A DNA stretch of 14,618 nt, taken from Spirochaetaceae bacterium. GTDB taxonomy: Bacteria; Spirochaetota; Spirochaetia; Treponematales; Breznakiellaceae. The notes under the pieces are model-generated. The model ran no database searches and was not told where the DNA came from. It saw nothing but the letters and a program-made list of their open reading frames with translations. The position numbers and the translations under genes are program-made. Shown piece by piece: positions 6,865-13,470 of this stretch (within the stretch, counting starts at the first letter, position 1; each line of letters opens with the position of its first letter). The DNA lies in assembly GCA_031288215.1 (NCBI GenBank), contig JAITRV010000071.1:1-14618 (forward strand), written 5' to 3'.

Positions 6865-7792
6865 ACCTTCGGGATTTTTGCTCCTCCGCAAGGAGGAGGG
6901 GATCACGTCCTTTCAGTCCCTGCATTGGGTGAAGAAGGCCCTGTCCACCGGTAAAGTAGGCCATACGGGCACCCTGGACAAATTTGCCGCCGGGCTCCTC
7001 CTGGTATTGGCCGGCAGGGCGGTAAAGCTGACCCCCTGGTTTTCAGGCTGCGATAAATGGTACGAGGGGATCGTCCGTTTCGGCGAGGAAACCGACACCC
7101 TGGACCCCGAGGGCCGGGTGATTGCCCGGGGGGAAGTCCCCGCCCGGGACGCGCTGGAGGCGGCGCTCCCCCGGTTCCGGGGGACTATAGCCCAGACGCC
7201 CCCGGCCTACTCGGCGGTCCGCATCGGGGGAGAACGGGCCTCCCGGCTGGCCCGCTCCGGCGTGGCGGTGGAGATGAAGGAACGGGCCGTGTCGATCTAT
7301 GCCCTGGAACTCCTCTCCTACGAGCCCCCCCTGGCTTCCATCCGGGTCCACTGTTCCAAGGGCACCTATATCCGTTCCCTGGCCCGGGACATCGCGCTGG
7401 AAGCCGGTTCCCGCGCCCATCTTGTAAGTCTGGAACGTACCGGCTCCGCGCTTTTCAGGCTTGAAGACGCCGTCGCTCCTGAAAATCTGGATATTGGGGC
7501 GTTAAAACCCATAAGTTCCGGTATTTTTCGGGCGCTCGGACTGGCGGTTGTGGAAGCGGACGGCGAAACCGCCGCCGAACTTGCCCGGGGCAGGGCCCTC
7601 GCGCCCCTTCTGGGCCGTCTGCGGTTTCCCGGCGGCGCGGAATTTCCGGCCCCGGAGAGAACGGGAGACGCGGTCAACGCCATCAATGCCGTTAATACAG
7701 TCGGGGTCTTTGACAAGAACGCCGGTTTTCTCGCGGTACTCACGCGGGAGAACGGCCGCTGGGTCTACGGATACGTGTATGCGCGTAATTGA
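6851..7792 (+). CDS. truB: tRNA pseudouridine-55 synthase TruB
   Basis: A 313-residue protein, the same size as E. coli TruB (314), which converts U55 in the T loop of tRNAs to pseudouridine. The catalytic aspartate is D43 in GHTGTLDKFAAG (37-48), with Lys where many relatives have Pro. Other family blocks are QTPPAYSAVRIGGERA (115-130) and KGTYIRSLARDIA (170-182). The C-terminal ~70 residues are poorly conserved and include a VNAINAVNT stretch (275-283) encoded by near-repeats of 9 bases. The start ATG lies inside rbfA with GAGGAA (6835-6840) 10 bases upstream; the end overlaps ribF by 14 bases. Codon use shifts within this gene, the 3' third being less dominated by CCC/GGG-type codons. Confidence 0.96.
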   Translation: MKADEPSGFLLLRKEEGITSFQSLHWVKKALSTGKVGHTGTLDKFAAGLLLVLAGRAVKLTPWFSGCDKWYEGIVRFGEETDTLDPEGRVIARGEVPARDALEAALPRFRGTIAQTPPAYSAVRIGGERASRLARSGVAVEMKERAVSIYALELLSYEPPLASIRVHCSKGTYIRSLARDIALEAGSRAHLVSLERTGSALFRLEDAVAPENLDIGALKPISSGIFRALGLAVVEADGETAAELARGRALAPLLGRLRFPGGAEFPAPERTGDAVNAINAVNTVGVFDKNAGFLAVLTRENGRWVYGYVYARN

Positions 7793-8621
7793 CTGGTCCG
7801 AAACGGCGCCGGAATCTTCCCCCTCCAAAGCTTCCGCGCTTACCATCGGGGTTTTTGACGGAATACACCGGGGCCACGAGGAGCTTATCCGGCGAATCAC
7901 CGCGAAAAACGCGGAATTTATTCCCACGCTTATCACTTTCAGGAAAAATCCCAAGGAATTTCTTAGAAAAAAGGAATTTAAGGGGGATATTCTCAGTTTG
8001 AATCAAAAGCTGGCGATCTTCGAGCGGCTTTCCATAGCCCTGGTTGTCCTGATTGACTTTTCTGAAAATTTCAGTAAACTTGGCGGGAAGGAGTTTCTTG
8101 ATCTTGTACGGAATCGCCTTCGTCCGGGTTTTGTGGCGGTGGGGAGCAATTTCCGCTGCGGTTATCAGGGCGATACCGGCGCGGTAAGGCTGAAGGCGCT
8201 TTACCACAAGGCGGGTATTCCGGTTGACGTGGTTGTTCCGGTGCTTGACGGCGCGCGTCCGGTCAGTTCCAGCCGGATACGGAGCGCCATAGCCGCCGGG
8301 GATTTTTCCGCGGCGGCGCGGCTTTTGGGCAGGAACTTTGAGTTCGACGTTTCGCCGGTTGTTCCGGAGAATCGCGGGGGCGGCGTTTTTTACCGGACGG
8401 ATACGCTGCGCCGCGTTATGCCCGGACCGGGAAATTATTCGGCATTGCTGTACGGCCGGGAAAACGCCGGCGCGGTAAAGGCCGGCGTTGTTGTTTTGAA
8501 AGACGGCGTTCTCGTTCCCCGTCACGGGGAAGCGCTTTGCCGTATCGAGTTTGTTGAAGGAGGGCTGTACGGGCCTCCCGCCCCTGAAACGGGGCGCTAT
8601 CCGGGTTCCCAAGGAGTGTAA
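7779..8621 (+). CDS. ribF: RibF-type FAD synthetase with a degenerate flavokinase half
   Basis: A 280-residue protein; bifunctional RibF is usually ~300-320. The N-terminal FMN adenylyltransferase domain is well kept: GVFDGIHRGH (24-33), GSNFRCGYQGDTG (122-134) and the VSSSRIR motif (162-168). This half makes FAD from FMN and ATP. The C-terminal ~95 residues should be riboflavin kinase, but the expected G-PTAN nucleotide/metal motif is not seen. The aligned spot reads FYRTDTL (204-210), followed by a recognisable PGPGNYSALLYG (215-226), and the end stops soon after IEFVEGGLYG. FAD synthetase activity is likely; kinase activity is doubtful. The start ATG lies inside truB (14-base overlap) with no clear ribosome site, so translation is probably coupled; upstream in-frame codons belong to the truB region and are not used. 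The 3' end contains the rpsO ribosome site. Confidence 0.9.
   Translation: MRVIDWSETAPESSPSKASALTIGVFDGIHRGHEELIRRITAKNAEFIPTLITFRKNPKEFLRKKEFKGDILSLNQKLAIFERLSIALVVLIDFSENFSKLGGKEFLDLVRNRLRPGFVAVGSNFRCGYQGDTGAVRLKALYHKAGIPVDVVVPVLDGARPVSSSRIRSAIAAGDFSAAARLLGRNFEFDVSPVVPENRGGGVFYRTDTLRRVMPGPGNYSALLYGRENAGAVKAGVVVLKDGVLVPRHGEALCRIEFVEGGLYGPPAPETGRYPGSQGV
8579..8596 (+). promoter_or_regulatory. G+C-rich hairpin just upstream of rpsO
   Basis: CGCCCC (8579-8584) pairs with GGGGCG (8591-8596) around the loop TGAAAC, 15 bases before the rpsO ribosome site and still inside ribF. S15 controls its own translation by binding leader RNA structures in several bacteria, so this could be an operator; that role is inference. 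There is no T run, so it is not a terminator. Confidence 0.3.
8611..8616 (+). promoter_or_regulatory. Ribosome binding site that fixes the rpsO start
   Basis: AAGGAG lies 9 bases before the ATG at 8626 and just before the ribF stop (8619-8621). It selects the 89-residue S15 rather than a longer in-frame extension into ribF. Confidence 0.8.
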
Positions 8622-8625
8622 ATAT

Positions 8626-8895
8626 ATGGCATTAAACAAAGATGAGGTTACTTCCATCGTGACAAAGTTCGGAAAAGACGGAAAAGATACCGGCGCGTCG
8701 GAAGTTCAGGTTGCGTTGCTGACCGGGCGGATTAACCAGCTTACGGGCCACTGCAAGCAATTCAAAAAAGATAAATCCAGTCAGCGGGGTTTATTGATTC
8801 TGGTAGGAAAACGGCGCCGCATATTGAAATATTTACAGCGGACGAATCTCGAAAAATACCGTTCCCTGATCAAGGAATTGGGTCTGCGCAAGTAA
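8626..8895 (+). CDS. rpsO: 30S ribosomal protein S15
   Basis: Exactly 89 residues, the standard length of S15, a primary binder of the 16S rRNA central domain that nucleates platform assembly and forms a bridge to the 50S subunit. Recognisable blocks are GASEVQVALLTGRINQLTGH (23-42) and RGLLILVGKRRRILKYL (54-70). H42, D49 and S52, which in E. coli S15 contact the rRNA G-U/G-C motif, are all present even though the neighbouring residues (KKDKSSQ) differ from the common KKDHHSR. It lies directly ahead of pnp, as in many bacteria, with only 18 bases between them. Confidence 0.98.
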   Translation: MALNKDEVTSIVTKFGKDGKDTGASEVQVALLTGRINQLTGHCKQFKKDKSSQRGLLILVGKRRRILKYLQRTNLEKYRSLIKELGLRK

Positions 8896-8913
8896 ACGCG
8901 AAAAAAGGAAAAA

Positions 8914-11061
8914 ATGGTACAGAGAGTAAGTTATCAAATTGCCGGTCAGGATCTGATCCTGGAAACCGGCCGGATCGCGAAACAGGCCAATGGCGCGGTT
9001 TTTGCCCAGTACGCCGGTTCCGTGGTAATCGCCACGGTTTGTTCTTCCGCGGAATCCGTGGAAGGCCTTGATTATGTCCCGCTTACCGTGGACTACAACG
9101 AAAAATATTACGCGGCCGGGAAAATTCCCGGCGGTTTTATCAAGAGGGAGGGCCGTCCAAAGGACAAGGAGATACTGGTTTCCCGGCTCATCGACCGGCC
9201 GATGAGGCCGCTTTTTGAAAAGAGTTTCGGCCGGGAAATCCAGGTAATACCCACCACCGTTTCCACCGATCAGATAAACCCCCCGGATATTTTGGCGATT
9301 GTCGCCGCTTCCGCGGCGGTTCATATTTCGGACATACCTTTTAACGGCCCTATCGCGGCGGTGCGGGTCTGCGCGCTGGGAGACGAACTGGTCGTCAATC
9401 CCACCTATTCGCAGATTGAAGAATCCCGCCTTGAAATCGTGGTTGCCGGAACCAAAGACGGAATAACCATGGTGGAAGGGGGCGCGGCGGAAGTTGACGA
9501 AGACCTGATGATCGCGGCCCTTGAAAAGGCCCACAAGGTAATCGCCGATCTTTGCGCTATACAGGAAAAGCTGCGGGAACTTTCGGGCAGGGAAAAACTT
9601 CCCCTTACGGAGTTAAGCTATTCGCTGGAAAACGCCGATGCTATCCGTTCCGCCGCCATGCCCGCCCTTGAAAGCGCCTGTTTTGTCAAGGGCAAACACG
9701 AACGGCACGAAGCCATCGGCAAAGTCAAATCGGACCTTGCGTCCCGGTACGCCGACCAGCTTGAGGACGAAAACCAGAAGAAGCTCTTCGACGCCCTTTT
9801 TGAGGAAATGGAATACGAAATTCTCAGGTCCTCGATTCTGAACAAGGGTCTGCGCGTTGACGGCCGGGGAACCGAGGATATTCGGGACATCAACTGTGAG
9901 GTAGGGATTCTGCCCAGGACCCACGGATCGGCGCTTTTTACCCGGGGTGAAACCCAGGCGCTGGCGGCGACTACCCTGGGCACCGTTTTTGACGAGCAGA
10001 TATACGACGACATTGAGGGGGACAAGCGGGAAAACTTTATCCTCCATTACAATTTCCCCCCCTATTCGGTGGGCGAAGTCGGGCGCATGGGTACCGGCCG
10101 CCGGGAAATCGGTCACGGGAATCTTGCCCGCCGCTCTCTTGAGGCCATGATCCCCTCCAAAGACGAATTTCCCTATACCATCCGCGTCGTATCGGAGATC
10201 CTGGAATCCAACGGTTCTTCTTCCATGGCCTCGGTCTGCGGTGGCACGCTTTCCATGCTTCATGCCGGCGTTCCCATGAAGAAGCCCGTAGCCGGTATCG
10301 CGATGGGCCTTATCACCGAGGGGAAGGGCGGCCCCGGCGACCGTTACGCGGTACTGTCGGATATCCTGGGCGAGGAAGATCATCTGGGTGATATGGACTT
10401 CAAGGTCGCGGGAACCGTGGACGGCATTACGGGTTTCCAGATGGACATCAAGATTGCCGGGGTAAGCCCGGAGGTGATGCGCAAGGCGCTGGACCAGGCC
10501 AAAAGGGGCAGGCTCCACATCCTCTCCATCATGAATAAAACCATAGACAAGCCCACCGGCGAGATAAGCGAATTCGCGCCCAAGATAGTAACGCTGCGCA
10601 TCGATACCGACAAGATCGGCGCTCTTATCGGCCCCGGCGGAAAGAACGTCAAGGCCCTCTGCGAACAGTACAGCGTGAAGATCAACACCGATGACGACGG
10701 TACGGTCACTATTTACGGGAAAAACGCCAAAGACGCGGAAGACGCCAAGCTTGCCGTTACCGGCATTGTTTCGGACCCCGAGGTTGGACGGATATACCAG
10801 GGCCAGGTAAAACGGATCATGGAATACGGCGCGTTTGTGGAAATACTTCCCGGCAAAGAAGGACTGGTGCATATCTCCAAACTTTCCCGGCAGCGTATCG
10901 CGCAGGTAACGGACGTGCTGAAGGAAGGGCAGGAGATCCCCGTAAAACTTCTGGAAATCGACAAAGTGGGCAGGCTCAACCTGTCGTATATCGACGCAAT
11001 CGATCCCGCGGGAGAAAGCCAGGGCGGCGGCCGTCCGAGAAACGACCGTCCCAGGCGCTAG
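8914..11061 (+). CDS. pnp: Polynucleotide phosphorylase
   Basis: A 715-residue PNPase, the phosphate-dependent 3'-5' exoribonuclease of RNA decay, typically a trimer and often associated with degradosome partners. Domains: first RNase PH domain (~12-145, with the GGFIKREGRP RNA-contact loop at 73-82), helical linker (~150-240), second RNase PH domain (~315-545, with GDMDFKVAGT at 492-501 carrying catalytic acidic residues), KH (~555-615, IGPGGKNVKAL) and S1 (~624-692, YQGQVKRIMEYGAFVEILPGKEGLVHIS). It ends in a short basic tail, GGGRPRNDRPRR. All expected motifs are intact. The ATG at 8914 follows an AAGGAA-type ribosome site in a purine-rich stretch. No long RNase III-type hairpin leader is visible between rpsO and pnp, unlike in E. 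coli. Confidence 0.98.
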   Translation: MVQRVSYQIAGQDLILETGRIAKQANGAVFAQYAGSVVIATVCSSAESVEGLDYVPLTVDYNEKYYAAGKIPGGFIKREGRPKDKEILVSRLIDRPMRPLFEKSFGREIQVIPTTVSTDQINPPDILAIVAASAAVHISDIPFNGPIAAVRVCALGDELVVNPTYSQIEESRLEIVVAGTKDGITMVEGGAAEVDEDLMIAALEKAHKVIADLCAIQEKLRELSGREKLPLTELSYSLENADAIRSAAMPALESACFVKGKHERHEAIGKVKSDLASRYADQLEDENQKKLFDALFEEMEYEILRSSILNKGLRVDGRGTEDIRDINCEVGILPRTHGSALFTRGETQALAATTLGTVFDEQIYDDIEGDKRENFILHYNFPPYSVGEVGRMGTGRREIGHGNLARRSLEAMIPSKDEFPYTIRVVSEILESNGSSSMASVCGGTLSMLHAGVPMKKPVAGIAMGLITEGKGGPGDRYAVLSDILGEEDHLGDMDFKVAGTVDGITGFQMDIKIAGVSPEVMRKALDQAKRGRLHILSIMNKTIDKPTGEISEFAPKIVTLRIDTDKIGALIGPGGKNVKALCEQYSVKINTDDDGTVTIYGKNAKDAEDAKLAVTGIVSDPEVGRIYQGQVKRIMEYGAFVEILPGKEGLVHISKLSRQRIAQVTDVLKEGQEIPVKLLEIDKVGRLNLSYIDAIDPAGESQGGGRPRNDRPRR

Positions 11062-11066
11062 AGAAA

Positions 11067-12374
11067 ATGCCAATCCGTGTCCGGCAAATGAAGGCCTTAA
11101 CAATTCCGGACAATAACCGTTCCGTTTCCACGACAATATTCAGGTATATTGTTGTGGAAACGTTGTTCGCGTTTTTCGTAGCTTTTCTTTTTTTCTTTTT
11201 TACTTTTTTTGTGAATCAGCTTCTCCTTATCGCAAAGGAAATCCTGTCCAAAAAAGTCCCGCCCTTTCAGGTAATACTCCTCGTCATTTACGCCCTCCCG
11301 TCGATTATCGCCATGGCCGCTCCGTTTGCCGCGCTGGTGGGCACCCTTATGGCCATAGGCAGGCTGTCGTCGGATAACGAAATCCTGGTGATGCTGTCGT
11401 CGGGTCTTCCCTACCGTAATATCTTTCTGCCGGCCATTGTCGTGGGTATTTTTATTTCCCTGCTCTCGTTTTTTACCAACGACGTGCTGCTCCCCCTGGG
11501 AACCCTGCGGTATACCCGTCTTTACCGCCGTATTCTGATTTCCACTCCTGCGCTGGAACTGGAATCCAATTCGGTCAAAAAGTTCAAAGATACGGTGATG
11601 GTCACCGGCAACGTGGACGGCAATACCATTGACGATATTCTTATTTTGGACAGGACCAGTGACGGAGAACGGCGTATTATTTTGGCCCACGACGCGGAAC
11701 TCAGGGACGCGGGCAGAGAGGGCCTCAGCCTGGATCTTGGCGACGCTTTTCTCCAGTCGTCAAAAGAAGTCGCCCGGCGTGATTACGACTACGCTTCCAC
11801 ATCGTTTCTCCGCTATTGGGTGCCGCAGGAAGATATGATCCAGGCCATTACTTCGGTGGGGCCGCGGGAGATGACTTCCCGCGACGTGCTTAAGGAAATC
11901 CGCGTCAAGGAACAGAATCTCGCGTCCCGCATGGATGAGCAGTACGGCAAATTGATCGTCAACGCCCTGCCGCTTGAGGCGACCCTGCGCCGCGGGCCCG
12001 GGCAGTCAGGATGGAACCGGCGTGGTAATCTGGCGCAGGACTATATCAAGGAACTGGAAATAGCCGGGGTTTACCGCAAGGACCGGAGCCTTTCAATCTA
12101 CCGGCTTGAATTCTATAAAAAGTTTTCTATCCCCTTTGGAGCTTTTTCCTTTATTTTTCTGGCGGTTCCTCTGGGGCTGATGGCAAGAAAAAGCGGGCAG
12201 ACCGTCGGATTTATGTTCGGTTCGTTTATTTCGGTAATTTACTGGGCGCTGCTTCTGGGGGGACAGACCCTGGGCATAAACCGGGGGTACTCGCCGTTTC
12301 TGTCGATGTGGCTCCCCAACATACTGGCGGTTTCCATCGGCCTTGTTTTATGCGCGCTGCGGATAAGACGTTAG
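11067..12374 (+). CDS. lptF: LptF-like (YjgP/YjgQ family) permease
   Basis: A 435-residue inner-membrane protein of the LptF/LptG family, which in Gram-negative bacteria pairs with the other paralogue and the LptB ATPase to extract lipopolysaccharide from the inner membrane. Three N-terminal membrane segments (~27-55, 66-97, 117-143), a periplasmic beta-rich domain (~155-270), a charged linker (~275-350) and three C-terminal segments (~353-373, 378-402, 410-432) give the usual 3+3 layout. RLSSDNEILVMLSSGLP (99-115) is the typical cytoplasmic coupling loop. It is longer than most LptF (~360) because of the linker before segment four. The start is the ATG at 11067, 5 bases after pnp; the ATG at 11088 is possible and no strong ribosome site distinguishes them. 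The F versus G assignment is by order and N-terminal pattern. Confidence 0.85.
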   Translation: MPIRVRQMKALTIPDNNRSVSTTIFRYIVVETLFAFFVAFLFFFFTFFVNQLLLIAKEILSKKVPPFQVILLVIYALPSIIAMAAPFAALVGTLMAIGRLSSDNEILVMLSSGLPYRNIFLPAIVVGIFISLLSFFTNDVLLPLGTLRYTRLYRRILISTPALELESNSVKKFKDTVMVTGNVDGNTIDDILILDRTSDGERRIILAHDAELRDAGREGLSLDLGDAFLQSSKEVARRDYDYASTSFLRYWVPQEDMIQAITSVGPREMTSRDVLKEIRVKEQNLASRMDEQYGKLIVNALPLEATLRRGPGQSGWNRRGNLAQDYIKELEIAGVYRKDRSLSIYRLEFYKKFSIPFGAFSFIFLAVPLGLMARKSGQTVGFMFGSFISVIYWALLLGGQTLGINRGYSPFLSMWLPNILAVSIGLVLCALRIRR

Positions 12375-12388
12375 GAGGATAGCGGTTA

Positions 12389-13453
12389 ATGATCCTTGAT
12401 CGTTATCTGGTTAAACAGTTCTGGCCTGTTTATTTTATCGCCATTTCGATGTTTGTCCTGCTCCTGTGCCTTATCGATCTTTTCGCCAATCTTACCCGCT
12501 ACCTTAATTACGAAGTGCCCATGAACCAGATACTGTTAATTTCAGCTTACTTTGTACCCAAGAGCATTTCCTATGCCACGCCTATTTCCCTGCTCTTTGC
12601 CGCCGCCTACGTGCTGGGGGATCTCTATGCCCGGAATGAACTGACTTCCATTTTTTCTTCCGGTATTCCCTTTTGGCGTTTCGTTATGCCTCTCATTGTT
12701 ATCGGGATTTTAACTTCGGTGATTTCTTTTTTTTTCCAGGACATCGTGGTGATTCCCACCCTGAAGCAGAAAAATTCCCTTAGCAGAATCGCGCTTCATC
12801 AGCAGCGGGGCGAAAGTAATTCCGACATCGTAATTAAAACAAGAAACGGCCAGGTCATTTATTCGGTTGACTACTACGATGTTTCTTCGCTGGTTTTAAA
12901 CGGCATAAGCATAGTGGAACAGGGGGAAAACGGCGAATTTGTTTCCCTGATCCGCGCCCCCCGCGCGGTCTGGAACGGGGAATACTGGGATTTAAACAAC
13001 GCGCTGATCTACTCCTGGGAGAACGGCTTTCTCCGCGTAAAACCTCTGGAACCCACCGGCGCGTACCGGGAACACCCCGAAACCTTCAGGAGGAACGCGG
13101 TGGACGTGGAGGACCTTCCCGTAATGGACGCGGCGTTTCTGATCCGGGACCTTAAAAACGCGGGACTGCCCTTTGTCGGAGCCCAGGCGGAGTTTCATCA
13201 CCGTTTTTCCTTTTCCGTCGCTTCTTTTGTAGTAATGATACTGTCGATTTCCATGGGCGGCCGCTTCAAGAAGAATATCCTCCTGATGACCCTTTCCATG
13301 AGTCTGATCGCGACCGTTATTTTTTATGTCATGGAAATGATCAGCATGATGATGGCGCAGCTTGGGTATATTCCGCCCCTGGTCGGCGCGTGGTTTCCCA
13401 TTCTGACCTTTATCGCCCTTGGATTGCTTTTACTGCGGAGCGCTAAAACTTGA
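12389..13453 (+). CDS. lptG: LptG-like (YjgP/YjgQ family) permease
   Basis: A 354-residue partner of the preceding permease, of standard family length. It opens with MILDRYLVKQFWPVYF, the typical LptG beginning, followed by membrane segments at ~11-33, 47-78 and 97-122, a periplasmic jellyroll (~145-245) and segments at ~270-290, 297-322 and 331-349. The coupling loop is LGDLYARNELTSIFSSGIP (76-94). The ribosome site AGGAGG (12373-12378) overlaps the stop codon of lptF and lies 10 bases before the ATG, so the two permeases are made together, as expected for a heterodimer. The LptB, LptC and LptA partners are not in the window. The lipid moved in this organism need not be lipopolysaccharide. 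Confidence 0.87.
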   Translation: MILDRYLVKQFWPVYFIAISMFVLLLCLIDLFANLTRYLNYEVPMNQILLISAYFVPKSISYATPISLLFAAAYVLGDLYARNELTSIFSSGIPFWRFVMPLIVIGILTSVISFFFQDIVVIPTLKQKNSLSRIALHQQRGESNSDIVIKTRNGQVIYSVDYYDVSSLVLNGISIVEQGENGEFVSLIRAPRAVWNGEYWDLNNALIYSWENGFLRVKPLEPTGAYREHPETFRRNAVDVEDLPVMDAAFLIRDLKNAGLPFVGAQAEFHHRFSFSVASFVVMILSISMGGRFKKNILLMTLSMSLIATVIFYVMEMISMMMAQLGYIPPLVGAWFPILTFIALGLLLLRSAKT

Positions 13454-13455
13454 CC

Positions 13456-13461
13456 GAAAGG
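13456..13461 (+). promoter_or_regulatory. Ribosome binding site favouring GTG 13471 for tgt
   Basis: GAAAGG lies 9 bases before the GTG at 13471. An alternative TTG at 13450 overlaps the lptG stop (TTGA) and has GGAG (13437-13440) at the same distance, so the choice is not certain. Confidence 0.45.
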
Positions 13462-13470
13462 CCGCTTTCC

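Noticed and set aside
7548..7778. A longer RibF beginning before 7779
   Set aside because: The extra part is the truB 3' end read in another frame, with basic low-complexity sequence, whereas MRVIDW at 7779 leads directly into the normal RibF start.
8551..8625. A longer S15 beginning at 8551
   Set aside because: It would overlap the ribF end, while the ATG at 8626 has an AAGGAG site and gives the exact family length of 89.
9613..11136. A 507-codon open frame on the minus strand opposite pnp
   Set aside because: Same shadow effect; pnp on the + strand has all motifs intact, and the minus product resembles no known family.
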